Shown here piece by piece: positions 47,460 through 58,377 of a stretch of DNA of 64,000 nucleotides. Origin of the DNA: Clitoria ternatea. Its lineage: Eukaryota > Streptophyta > Magnoliopsida > Fabales > Fabaceae. The notes under the pieces were generated by a model. It was given only the letters and a program-made list of their open reading frames with translations. It was not told where the DNA came from and ran no database searches. The position numbers and the translations under genes are program-made. The DNA lies in assembly GCA_037962975.1 (NCBI GenBank), contig CM075676.1:92760001-92824000 (forward strand), in the 5' to 3' direction. Every line of letters begins with the position of its first letter. Within the stretch, counting starts at the first letter, position 1.

Positions 47460-48085
47460 CTTGGGGGATTGGTGTCTCAGCTATATGCTGCACCATACCG
47501 ACCCTAAGGTACAGAAAACTCCTTGGGGGGAAAGGATTGGTGTCTCAGCTATATGCTACACCATACCGACCCTAAGGTACAGAAAACTCCTTGGGGGGAA
47601 AGGATTGGTGTCTCAGCTATATGCTGCACCATACCGACCCTAAGGTACAGAAAACTCCTTGGGGGGAAAGGATTGGTGTCTCAGCTATATGCTGCACCAT
47701 ACCGACCCCAAGGTCCCGCAGGCCGCCTATGGAAAGAACTAGTGTCACAGCTATATGCTGCACTAATTCGCCCCCAAGGTCCTGCAGACTTCTTGTGGGA
47801 AGAGCTGGTGTCTCAGCTATATGCTGCACCACGCTAACCCCAACCAATTTCTTGCAGGATGAACTGGTGTCTCAGCTATATGCTGCACCACGCTAACCCC
47901 AACCAATTTCTTGCAGGATGAACTGGTGTCACAGCTATATGCTGCACCATACCGCCTCGAAGGTTTAACCAAATTCTTGCAGGACGAATTGGTGTCACAG
48001 CTATACGCTGCACCATACCGCCTCGAAGGTTTAACCAATTTCTTGCAGGATAAATTGGTGTCGCAGCTATATGCTGCACCATAGC
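47460..48085. repeat. Tandem array A, units of about 60-68 bp
   Basis: Ten units. The first four are nearly identical 68-mers (CCTTGGGGGGAAAGGATTGG, then GTGTCTCAGCTATATGCTGC). The later six are diverged 60-68-mers with CAATTTCTTGCAGGATGAA. All keep the core CAGCTATATGCTGCACC, which together with the preceding GGTGTC can form a hairpin (GGTG/CACC and CAGC/GCTG around TATAT). Open frames on both strands through the array (47523-48113) come from the repeat and are not taken as genes. Confidence 0.85.
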
Positions 48086-48265
48086 AATCCTCACTTCGAT
48101 GATTTTCATTCAATCAGGAGTTGCACTCCAATCAAAATGCAAAAGGATGAACATTCCATCCAAAACTTGACTCTGCCTAACTCCCAATGTTTACGGAGTA
48201 CATGAGAAACAAACTCAAGCACTACCCAACAAGTTCAAGTAAGTTCAATACTTGTAAAATTGTGC
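48086..48265. other. Spacer between the two tandem arrays
   Basis: 180 bp of non-repetitive sequence with no coding potential. Confidence 0.5.
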
Positions 48266-49090
48266 TTCATTGAAATTCCTAAGAGGCTACTCCGCCTCCT
48301 TACGGAATACAACTTCATTGAAATTCCTAAGAGGCTACTCCGCCTCCTTACGGAATACAACTTCATTGAAGGAATACAACTTCATTGAAATTCCTAAGAG
48401 GCTACTCCGCCTCCTTACGGAATACAACTTCATTGAAATTCCTAAGAGGCTACTCCGCCTCCTTACGGAATACAACTTCATTGAAATTCCTAAGAGGCTA
48501 CTCCGCCTCCTTACGGAATACAACTTCATTGAAATTCCTAAGAGGCTACTCCGCCTCCTTACGGAATACAACTTCATTGAAATTCCTAAGAGGCTACTCC
48601 GCCTCCTTACGGAATACAACTTCATTGAAATTCCTAAGAGGCTACTCCGCCTCCTTACGGAATACAACTTCATTGAAATTCCTAAGAGGCTACTCCGCCT
48701 CCTTACGGAATACAACTTCATTGAAATTCCTAAGAGGCTACTCCGCCTCCTTACGGAATACAACTTCATTGAAATTCCTAAGAGGCTACTCCGCCTCCTT
48801 ACGGAATACAACTTCATTGAAATTCCTAAGAGGCTACTCCGCCTCCTTACGGAATACAACTTCACTGAAATTCCTAAGAGGCCACACCGCCTTCTTACGG
48901 AATCCAATTCCTTTTAAAGTCCTAAGAGGCCACATCGCCTTCTTACGGAATCCAATTCCTTTTAAATTCCTAAGAGGCTACTACGCCTCACTATTAAAAT
49001 CATTTCAATGAAATTCCCACGAGGTTACTACGCCTCACTATTGAAATTACTTCAGTTAAATTCTCAAAAAGGCCATTCCGCCTCGTTATA
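48266..49090. repeat. Tandem array B, 48-bp units
   Basis: About 17 units of 48 bp. Units 1-12 are essentially identical, with one partial duplication of about 16 bp at 48361-48380. The last five decay progressively toward 49090. Each unit holds GAGGCTACTCCGCCTC, an inverted repeat with a 6-nt loop, extended by TAAG/CTTA with one bulge. Because 48 is divisible by 3, both strands stay open in more than one frame (48270-48917, 48335-48907, 48385-49011); these frames are judged accidental. No unique spacers separate the units. Confidence 0.9.
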
Positions 49091-49325
49091 CTTAGTCATA
49101 TTTCATCAAGTCCTCAGATAAATATTCCGCCTTCTCAATATCATTATACAAGGCATAAATACGACGGACTTAAACACTACATCTATGAACAAGTATACAT
49201 TTGCAGGAAATATACTTCATTAATATTGTCAAGGATTGATAAAAGTCCAGAGCCTATCCTGGAACAAGGCAATATTAACAAAATTCAAAAAATAAAAGCT
49301 GGCGAAAGGTTTCAGGAGCTGGTCT

Positions 49326-52006
49326 TCAAGGGTTGGACGGCGTCCCTTCTTGTTGGACAGAGGTGGCCTGACCTTCACCAGGTTTGCTTAAACTTTGAGA
49401 GGGAGGCAAGTCCGCCAGAACATATTCGTCATTGGGCGCAGGAGCATGACCCCCTTGAACAGGCACCATCAATTCTCCATTGATGAATTCATAATAAGGA
49501 TGAATGCCTGTGGTGGTTAGAGCAACACCTGGATTGCGGTAACGGAGTTGACGAACAGCCATGCTGAAAGCATCATCAATCGCTGCCTCAGCCGCATCCA
49601 GCGTGGATTGTAAATCCTTGTCAAGCTTTTCATTGACGGCCTCAGAGGTAGCTTTTTCAGCTTGCAACACTTCAACCTGTTTTTCAAGGTTAGTGTACGC
49701 AGTAGCTGCTTGGTCTAACTCCGCCACCCAGGTATCTTCAGCAGTGGCCTTATCAAGTTCAAGAAAAATCAACCTCTGCTGGAGCTCACTTGCATCCTCG
49801 CCCAATTTTTGTTTCTGTTGAATTAAGTCTGAGATCTGTTGTTTTAGCAGATTATTGTCAGCCCTCACCTGGGTCAGGCCATTCACCTCCTCGCCCAGTT
49901 TTTTGTTTTGCTCTTTTAAGCCGGAGACCTGCTTCTCCAGCAAAGCGTTATCAGCTCTCACCCGAGCCAGCTCCTCCTCCAGCTTTTTGGTGTTAGCATC
50001 GGCGGTGTCAAGATGTTTATCCTTCGCCTTGATCACCTCCGACAGCTGCTCATTGTCATGTTCCAAGCTACGAATCTTTTCCACAGACTCGTGGTAAGAC
50101 GCCTGGAACATGTTGGCCTCGGCAGCAACGTCAGCTATCCGAGGGACAGAGGCCAGGAAACCATCTATCTCTGCAAGGTGCCACCTCGCAGCTGCTGCTC
50201 CCTCCGGAATCTCGTCAAAGTCGATGTCGGGGCGGAGGATGTATTCTGGATCACGCCTCTCTGCTTGACGGGATCCTATATTCGTGAAGTACAGAAAGGG
50301 ATTCAAGCGAGACCCCGCCTCAGGCAAAGAGACCAACCGCCTGGATGATTCCCCTGGCACATCAATCGGGAAAACTGCTATACCTCGAGTGGTCAAACTC
50401 AGGGCGGGATCCTCAGACGGGCGGATTGGGGAGATTTGAATTCCCTCAGTCTCGTCCCCCATATCCTGGCCAGAAGCAGCTTGCAATCCCTCCGCTTGTT
50501 CCCCCTCGACATCTTCTTCGAGAATGCCTTCAGCTCCGCCCATATCAGCAGAAGTACCCACAACAGGTACTTCCGGAGTCTCCTCCAAATCAATGGCGGC
50601 ATCAATTGACGTCCCCGCCTCAGCCCTCTTCTTGCCCTTAGTCCTCCTTCTTTGCAAAGGCTGGAGGTCTATTTCCTCTTCTTCTTCAGCAGCTTCTGGT
50701 TCTTGGCGTTTTTTAGAACGCCTTTCGACAGTAGCTGCTGAAGATCCTGCAACACCTTCAAAATTTGCTATGTTGGTGGAGGCAGGGAAGGGAAGGGTCT
50801 TTGTGAGAGCAGCAGTCAAACTCCTCCTGGGCTGCACATTATTCTCCGCGTTCCTTTCCCTGCGGCTCATTTGCATCTGCTTAATACGGTCCATCCCAGG
50901 GAACTCCGCGATTTCTCCTGCAAAATAACAAGATGAAGATTCAGTTAGAAAATGCAAGGTAGAGGAAACACTCAATCACATTGCAGATTGTTCATAATAT
51001 TACTCAAATATCCTTGAGCATCCCGCCCAAGCAGCCTTCGACAAAGAATCAGCTTGTGGACGGAGTTGTACTCCTTCAACATCCGGAGTACTTCCACAGA
51101 CGCCGCCGATAGAGCACCCTCTTCAACCTCATACGCCCGTTTGGTTAAGAGAAAGTGCTCATGCGTCCATGCCACTGGAAATTTATCAACACCCTCCTTA
51201 TTCCGCCAAAAAACAGGTTTGCCCTTCCTGACGGATACCTTCACAAAACTCATCCTGAAGTGAAGTCCGCCTTCTTTGGCGGAGTCAGCAAACGCCTTAA
51301 AATTCAAAATCTTTGGCTCCGCCCGGAGAGTCACAAAACCCATGCCGCCGGTTTTCGTATTTACTCTCCTCATAATGCGGCAGAAGGAGAAAAACAACGC
51401 CACTGTAGGCGTAAACCCCAAATGTTCAGCCATCACCTCAAAGCTACGAACTATTCCCCAACCATTCGGATGCAGCTGGGAAGGGGCACAATCCAAGAAC
51501 CTAAGCACACCCATCTGGAATTTATTCAATGGGAAGCGCACCCCTAACTGGGTAAATAGAATATCGTACATATATATGGTACGATTATCCTGAGGACGAT
51601 GGCAGACCCGTTCATACGTCTTGGGTGAACGGACGATGAACCTATCCTCATACTTCTCGTCCTTCCAAACCGGGACAGGCAACTCCACTACCCCTCCGCT
51701 TGTCGTCGCATGTCGAGAGGAAGCATCCTTGACATCTTCCTCAACCCAACAGTAAGGGTCATTTTCGAGTGTTTTCTCCCAATCCAACCCATGCAATACA
51801 ACATTTCTGCACTCTGCCATAGTCAGCACTTGTGTATGGGAAACGCCTCCTGACACAAATGAATGTACAGCATTACTAAAGTACTCCACGCTGCTATAAA
51901 ACGTCGAGTCCCTCCCAGTATAAAAAGCATCATCTCCACTCTCAATGTCAGAGAACATGGGACGAACAGAAACCCTAGAACGTGACCCTGCCCTCTTTCC
52001 TCTCAT
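49326..52006 (-). CDS. Antisense two-exon gene of the Tat element (gypsy-type transposon domain plus coiled coil)
   Basis: Predicted exons 52006-51004 and 50917-49326 give about 864 residues. The intron (51003-50918, 86 bp) runs from TTGA|GTAATA to TTTTGCAG|GAG. This junction joins the frames as GYL-R-EIAEFPGMDR. The nearer GT (CAAT|GTGATT) would create a stop, so it was rejected. Start: first true ATG (MRGKRAGSRSRV); the open frame extending to 52069 begins with TTG. The N-terminal half (with YDILFTQLGVRFPLNKFQ, ALFFSFC and PKILNFK-like segments) resembles the plant putative gypsy-type transposon domain found in antisense ORFs of Tat elements. An acidic/basic linker with EEEEE and RRRTKGKK follows. 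A long coiled coil lies at roughly residues 610-790 (ADNALLEKQVSGLKEQNKKL). The function is unknown. It has its own TATA box and faces gag-pol convergently. Confidence 0.75.
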
Positions 52007-52217
52007 CTTCCTTTTTACAAACACACAATAAGGGGAAACAAAGCTAACCCAAAGGAAATGAAGAAGCAAAGAAGAAGAAGAAGCAAGTACCTTAAGCTTC
52101 TAGAAAAATAGAAGAGCTCCAAACACCAATACACTCGCAAGAAAGTAGCAAAAACTCTTTCAGCAAACAAATACGAAGAGAGAGATGAAACAAAACATTC
52201 CCCTTCTGAAAGTTTAC

Positions 52218-52226
52218 CTATTTATA
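52218..52226 (-). promoter_or_regulatory. TATA box of the antisense gene
   Basis: Minus-strand TATAAATAG, a strong plant TATA box, lies 212 bp upstream of the ATG at 52006. Transcription would start near 52190, leaving a leader of about 185 nt rich in TTCTCTC and CTTCTTC motifs. Downstream towards the 3' LTR, several GTTAGAT/CGGTT words repeat (52290-52420). Confidence 0.6.
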
Positions 52227-52283
52227 GGCATGGCTTGGGGGGAAAATAAGCGAATCCTCTGAAATTTCGAAGATGTGTTTGCA

Positions 52284-52430
52284 GCCGTTAGATAAATCTT
52301 TTAGATAAACCTCATCAACGGTTAGATGTGTTTGCAGCCGTTAGATAAATCTCATCAACGGTTCTAAAATTGAAATATGCGATTACAACCGTTGGATTTG
52401 TCTCAATGACGGTTCCTGTTTTGCTGAAAC
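52284..52430. repeat. Short repeats upstream of the antisense promoter
   Basis: GTTTGCAGCCGTTAGATAAATC occurs twice (52270 and 52330 regions), with related ACAACCGTTGGATTTGTC and CTCATCAACGGTT copies. These lie just upstream of the antisense TATA box, as expected for regulatory repeats; their function is not shown. Confidence 0.45.
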
Positions 52431-52775
52431 CGATAGATATATCTAAGGGCAGATATTTCATGGGCCACGTTTTCAAAATCCAAGGCCCACGGTAATAACC
52501 TCGAAAACGGTTCTCCATTGCCATCACGCGCATTTATGTCCCATCATTGGAATGGCAACCGTTACGAGGGCATACGTGGCAATAGGAGACTGAAGAGCAA
52601 AAAACGTGGTTTCGAGGCGCATTAATGACAGGCGTGTCAAGTGATGACAGCTAATAAATGCACGAAAGCACTTGTCCACAAAACCTGGACTAGCAAATAC
52701 CGCCTAAACCCATGCCTACAAAAGCTAAACTTAAGTGTTATAGCTTATTAAAGTGACCCCGCCAGTCACTATAAC

Positions 52776-52790
52776 AAGCTAGGGGGCATA
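52776..52790 (+). other. Polypurine tract region
   Basis: AAGCTAGGGGGCATA directly precedes the 3' LTR, the place where plus-strand DNA synthesis is primed. The purine run itself is short (AGGGGG). Confidence 0.55.
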
Positions 52791-53684
52791 TGATCCGGTC
52801 CTAACACCGGCCCCCAAGAGCATGGCTTCAATGCCTTGCCAGATCAGCATTTTGAATAAAGAGAAGTACTCTTCAAATACACTACAAATACTATACGGAG
52901 TGCATACCGCCAGGGAAGTAACGCCGCCAAGGTTCATGACTCCGCCCAGGCACGTTACCCCGCCAAGGAATGTAACTCCGTCCAGGCATGTTACTCCGTC
53001 AAGGAATGTAACCTCGCCAAAATTGTTACTCCGCCAAGCCATAGGCTCAACTCAGGCGGAATACTGAATTTCCCACACTGCGTAGCGAGCCCATACTTAC
53101 AACCCCGGCACGAGATTGACTCTGTCTTGAGAGGTTAATAATGGGAATCACGCTGTCACGCATAAAGGGAAATAACAATAAAATATTAAAGCACTAACGC
53201 TTTCCAGACAAGTTGTGATACCTACTACAATAATGGTGCTAGTAAACGGCGCAGGGGCCCACTACCTTTTCAGCATTATGCCTGGAAACAAGGAGCGGGT
53301 CCTACCAATAATGCAGCACCAGTGACAGGTATATAAACCTCTCTTGAAAAGGTATAAGGGATCTTCTTCCCATTCTCTGAACCTTACACTCTCTTACTTG
53401 CATAATTCTCTCTGATTGTCTTTCTAAGTCTCTAAGTATTCTGAGATACTGACTTGAGCGTCGGAGAACGATTGCAGGTACCACCCCCAATTGGGTCAAG
53501 GCAAGTCAGATCCCGTCAGGCGGACTGTGACACCGCCCCGCAGTACATTACACTCCGCCTCAGCATACGAAGACTCTTTGTATTTACATTTATACATACA
53601 TTGCTTTGTATCAAAACACATTTATATATATATTTTGAGTTGTTCTACAAGCATACTTCTACACCCCCTGTAAAGAACAGTTCA
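52791..53684 (+). repeat. 3' LTR of the Tat element
   Basis: 894 bp, identical by eye to the 5' LTR, followed by the target duplication TTATG (53685-53689). Confidence 0.92.
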
Positions 53685-53689
53685 TTATG

Positions 53690-55887
53690 TAAGAGAATTA
53701 ATTTTTTTATCAACAATACCTCTAATTAAATGGTTAAAATAGAAAAAAAAACATAAGCTAAGTAACTTTTGTATTCTCTTTAATAAATAAAGGATATGAA
53801 AAAAGATTCATCATTAATTTATCTATAAATATATAATTATCTTATTTACGGATGAAATGAGTGTGTATATATAGCAAAGAATCTAATTAACCGTAATTAA
53901 TTTATAATGAAGATGGTCTCTTGGTGTAATAAGCATACCGATTATTAACTATTAATAAAAAACAATTATCTCTCTTTTAATAGTTAGAAATAAAAAAATA
54001 TGTAATAATGATGGATCATACAAAAGATATTTATAGTCTACAACTAAAGCATGTGTACAAAAACAAGTCTAAAACTAAAGAATTTATTTCTGAAATTTAT
54101 CCACGAAGTTTCTGCATTATAGTACGTGGGAGGGAAGATATTGAAAGTTATTTACCCAAATAATTCGTAACTTTCTATTGTTGATGTTTAAATGAAAAAG
54201 AATATTACATTTTAAATAATTTAATATTATATAATTATGTTAGTAATCTTGGCGCACTCCTTAATAATTATAGGTTAAAATAGAGAATTTAATCAAATAT
54301 GCCGTCAGCATAAATTTTTGTTTATCTTATTGTCTGCATACGAATTGTGATATAAATGAAAATATTTCACTTATATGGTAATTACATCAAAAATAATATT
54401 TGCAGTGATTTCTAATAACTGACAAATATTTTACATTAAAAATGCAACATAATTAAACACAAAAATAAATTTTATCGGCACGATTAAAAAAAAAAAACTG
54501 TTACCACAATCAAAATAAATTTTAGACGAGTCGTCAAACATGGTGTTTCGGTTCACGCTTCACAATAAAGGCAAGCACATAGAAAAGACAATAAATTTAG
54601 AAAAGATAGAAATTTTAATTCAACAAAAGGGGCTTAAAAACAATGACACGAATCCTCTAACAAACGAGATAAAGTGAATATCATAAATGTTTATTTGAAT
54701 TTTACAAACTCAATTCCAATTTAAGAACTAGTTAAAATAAAATAATTTAAGAGGTATGGGAAATCATATGAAAAATATATAATTAAGGGTAAATTATTAT
54801 TTTATTTTTTAAATTTTTAATAAATTTTAAATTAGATCTCTAACTATGTTACAGGGTCAGTTAGGTTTTTATTTTTAAACAATGTTTCAGTTAAATCTTA
54901 GTTTATTTTTAACGTGTCGTTAACTCTTAATAAAACTATTTCATGTGTTGTATATTACAGACGTGACTATTTTAAGTGTCAGATAGTACTGACATAATGA
55001 CTCTAATATCAAATATATATTAACAACTACACATGTTTAATCTTCAACCTATAAAAGTTTGATACTGTAGTTTTAATTTTAACAACATTTGACAAATAAA
55101 AATATGACCATGTATAATATCATGTTATAACTCTATTAATAAAATTAATTAATAAAAATTAGATGAAACGATCAAACTAAAACATTTTTATAAAGTTACG
55201 AGCTTAACTAACTTAAAAATAGAGATTTATCTTAAAAAATTTACTAAAAAAATAGAAAACTAAAATAGTAATTTAACCCATAATTATATTCATGTGAGAT
55301 ATTTTTATATTTAGAAGTAGATATTTGGTATATAATTTTGTCAAATTCACTAATTCTATGTTAGAATAATATATTAAACACTGATCATATATTAAACAGA
55401 AGTCAAAGAATTCAATCTTTAACCTCAACTTCAATACACTAAATAATATGAATTGATGAAATGATATATTCTATGTATATGAGTCAGGAATAAAATCGAT
55501 AACTAAATATTTAAGGGTCGAGATATTGAATCAACATGTAATAAAACACAACTACTGTTCAAGTCGACGACACAAATTGAGAGAAAAGATGTGAACATGA
55601 TGCATGAAATTAAATAAAAAAGGTCAAGAAAACAAAGGATTAATTTGAAACATGAAAACATAATTTTTATTTCTTTTTATTCCCATGTTGTTATAAAGTC
55701 TGATTAACGTATTTCCAAAGAGAGAGATAAAAATAAGTAGTTCTCCCACAGTGACGCCAGAAACTCATTTCTCTCTCTGTCTCTGAACTCTGATTCTGAC
55801 CCTTTACATTGTTTTCCTTTCTTCTTCTGAACCTAAGGTGTTTTTTTTTTTTTTTTTTTTGCATATGAGTTTAAGGTTGTGAATGAA
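53690..55887. other. Intergenic DNA up to the transporter gene
   Basis: AT-rich, no coding capacity apart from the MITE-like element below. 55740-55860 probably holds the promoter and leader of the downstream gene: CTCTCTCTGTCTCTG pyrimidine runs and an 18-T tract ending near 55860. Confidence 0.5.
54786..55279. mobile_element. MITE-like element, 494 bp
   Basis: Imperfect inverted ends: AGGGTAAATTATTATTTTAT on the left; on the right the complement of GGGTTAAATTACTATTTTAG. ATAATTA occurs on both sides (54779-54785, 55280-55286), a possible 7-bp target duplication. Further inward, AAATCTCTA- and GTTAG-type blocks also match in inverted orientation. No coding capacity. Confidence 0.5.
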
Positions 55888-55900
55888 ATGTCGAGAGTGA
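55865..55900 (+). promoter_or_regulatory. Two minimal upstream ORFs before the transporter start
   Basis: ATG 55865 to TGA 55880-55882 encodes five residues. ATG 55883 to TGA 55898-55900 encodes another five and overlaps the main ATG at 55888 in a different frame. They matter only if the mRNA starts upstream of 55865, which the pyrimidine-rich leader suggests. Confidence 0.4.
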
Positions 55901-58377
55901 AGGGAGGGACAAGGCCACCATGGGTGGGACTTGGAGCTGCTGTGTGGGTCCAAATTGCTTCAGGAAATGGCTACACTTTCCCTCTCTACTCTCACTCCTT
56001 GAAGTCCCTTCTTGGTTTCAACCAGCGCCAACTCACCCTTCTCGGTGTTGCCAATGATATTGGTGAAAATGTTGGCCTTCTTCCTGGTCTTGCTTCCAAC
56101 AAGTTACCTCCTTGGCTTATTCTCTTCGTTGGTGCTCTCTTCTCTTTCCTCGGTTTTGGTGTTCTCTGGCTTGCCATCACCAAAACACTTGATTCCATTC
56201 CTTACTACCTGGTACTTTCTTCTCTCATCTGATTTTAATTCATTTTGTCTCTTTTTTTCTCAGCATAGATTTCTGGGTAGCTAACTTTAGTTAAATCTGA
56301 TGTATTTGTTGTTGGTTATTTAATTTCTCAAAGACAGTCTTGATCTTTGTTTTTTTTTTTTTGTGGTTCAGTAGCAGGGTATGTTGTTAGTGAATATTCT
56401 TAGTATTTATCAAACTTGTCTTAAATGGAGAATATCCCTTTTTTATTCCATCATGCACAATTTTTCATTTTATTGACATTATTGGATTCATGTTAACAAT
56501 TTCCATGAATAGTAATTTGTTTGTTGAGCTATTTGCTATTTAATCTCTTCTTCGTATCCTTTGTCATGAGATCAAATTTTCATATTGAAATGGGTCTAGT
56601 TAATTAATAATTATCACCTTCTAAGGTAAATATATCAAATTGCAGCTATGGTTTGCCCTGGTGGTTGCTACCAACAGTTGCGCATGGTTATCTACTGCTA
56701 TTCTTGTAACCAACATGAGAAATTTCCCTGTCAGCAGAGGCACAGTTGCAGGAATCTTGAAGGGTTATGCTGGGCTCAGTGCTGCAGTTTTTACAGAGAT
56801 TTACAGTGTTGTTCTTCATAATTCTTCTTCCAAGTTCCTCTTGTTCCTTGCCATTGGTATTCCTGCTTTATGCTTCAGCACCATGTTTCTTGTTAGGCCT
56901 TGTACTCCAGCTTCTGGTGAAGATTCGGCTGAAAAATGGCATTTTCTTTTCATCCAAGGTTCTAGTGTAGCCTTGGGTTTATACATACTTGCAACAACAA
57001 TATTTGGAAACTTTGTGTCCCTTAGTGATACAGTATCATATATTTTGTTGGCTGTGATGATTCTTCTTCTAATGGCTCCACTTGGTATACCTGTAAAGAT
57101 GACACTGTGTCCCAGAAAAGCCTCTGAGTCAGTAACAGCTGAGCAACATGTTGGATCTTCAGATTTTCTGATTCAAGATGGTAAACAAGAGCCCTTGCTA
57201 TCTTCATCAGCAAGTACCCTTGGAAGTTTTAATGATGCTGCTGATGGTTCATCTGAGGTGGCTATGCTTCTTGCTGAGGGTGAGGGAGCAGTGAGGAAGA
57301 AGAGAAGGCCTAAAAGAGGGGAAGATTTTAAGTTCACCGAGGCTCTAGTAAAGGCTGATTACTGGCTACTGTTTTTTGTTTACTTTGTTGGTGTTGGAAC
57401 TGGAGTTACTGTTCTTAACAATCTGGCTCAAATAGGCATTGCACGAGGTGTGGAAGATACCACTATCTTGCTGTCAATTTTTAGCTTCTTCAATTTTGCG
57501 GGTCGGCTTGGTGGAGGTGTTGTCTCAGAATATTTTGTCAGGTAAGTGAAGTGAACTCTTTTTATATATGTTCACTAAATTCAACATTCACTGTCACACT
57601 CATGTCAGTTAAAACCCTTATTCTTGAAGGGGTTAACATTTTTACTATGTTTTTAAAATCGGGTTTATCATTGAGCTTATTAAGGTTTTTGAAGTGGTTA
57701 ACATTTTTCCAATGTTTTAAAACACTGGCTGATTATTGAACTAATTAAGATATTAATTCAAACGAACTGATTAAAACTAATAATAATAATAAAAAAAAAA
57801 GTGGATCAACCATCTAGCTGATTCAAAGGCTGTTCTGTTTGGTTTTAACATGTGAAGTGATATTTACAGTTGTTATGACAATTGCAGGACAAAAACCATC
57901 CCACGGACCATTTGGATGACATGCACGCAGATAATTATGATATTCCTGTACCTTATGTTTGCCTATGCTATCAATGGGACCCTTTATCCTGCAGTTGCAA
58001 TTCTTGGTATATGCTATGGTGTGCAATTTTCAATAGTGATTCCTACTGTTTCAGAGCTTTTTGGTTTGAAGCACTTTGGCTTATTGAGCAATTTCATGTC
58101 TTTGGGAAATCCACTTGGAGCATTACTTTTCTCAGCACTTCTAGCAGGGCACATATATGATAATGAGGCAGCAAAGCAGCATCATGGTGTAGGCCTCATT
58201 GCCTCAAATGTTTCATGTGTGGGTCCCAATTGCTTTAAGCTCACCTTTTTGACACTGGCTGGTGTGTGTGTTGCTGGTACCATGTCCAGCATTATCTTGA
58301 CTATAAGAATCAAGCCCGTTTACCAAATGCTTTATTCTGGTGGTTCTTTTAGGCTACCTCAAACTTCAAGCCACTAA
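55888..58377 (+). CDS. Nodulin-like / MFS transporter, NFD4-like
   Basis: Three exons: 55888-56211, 56646-57541 and 57888-58377, giving 569 residues. Splice sites are GT-AG (CTG|GTACTT, TTGCAG|CTA, CAG|GTAAGT, TTGCAG|GAC) and the frame holds across both. The N-terminal half is the Nodulin-like domain, with multi-spanning membrane segments and QIASGNGYTFPLYS, GVANDIGENVGLLPG and ATNSCAWLSTAILVTNMRNF. A charged cytosolic loop (RKKRRPKRGEDFKF, about 408-421) links to a C-terminal MFS half (GRLGGGVVSEYFVRTKTIPR, then GICYGVQFSIVIPTVSELFG). Domain order and length match plant proteins called NUCLEAR FUSION DEFECTIVE 4-like. The transported substrate is unknown. A GTG upstream at 55879 is open in frame, but the ATG at 55888 is the natural start. 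Two very short upstream ORFs precede it. Confidence 0.92.

Larger units (their letters stand above)
40759..53684 (+). mobile_element. Complete Tat-lineage Ty3/gypsy LTR retrotransposon, 12.9 kb
   Basis: Two 894-bp LTRs (TGATCCGG...GTTCA), apparently identical by eye, flank gag, pol, two tandem arrays and an antisense gene. The target duplication TTATG is perfect (40754-40758 and 53685-53689). The primer-binding region begins right after the left LTR, and a polypurine tract precedes the right one. Domain order protease-RT-RNase H-second RNase H-integrase places it in Ty3/gypsy. The extra RNase H domain and the antisense ORF between pol and the 3' LTR place it in the Tat lineage. Intact ends, identical LTRs and long open frames indicate a recent insertion. 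Confidence 0.92.

Noticed and set aside
47523..48113. Overlapping open frames in the 60-68-bp array
   Set aside because: They track the repeat unit, exist on both strands, and lack promoter or homology evidence.
48270..49011. Repeat proteins of about 190-215 residues on both strands across the 48-bp array
   Set aside because: Open frames appear in several frames on both strands only because 48 is divisible by 3 and the unit lacks stops. There is no start context or family resemblance.
48266..49090. CRISPR-like look of the 48-bp array
   Set aside because: Units follow each other directly without unique spacers, the host is a plant, and the array lies inside an LTR retrotransposon. It is an ordinary tandem repeat.
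50972..51003. Donor CAAT|GTGATT as the splice site of the antisense gene
   Set aside because: Joining it to the TTTTGCAG acceptor creates a TGA codon. The GA|GTAATA donor 24 bp upstream keeps the frame.
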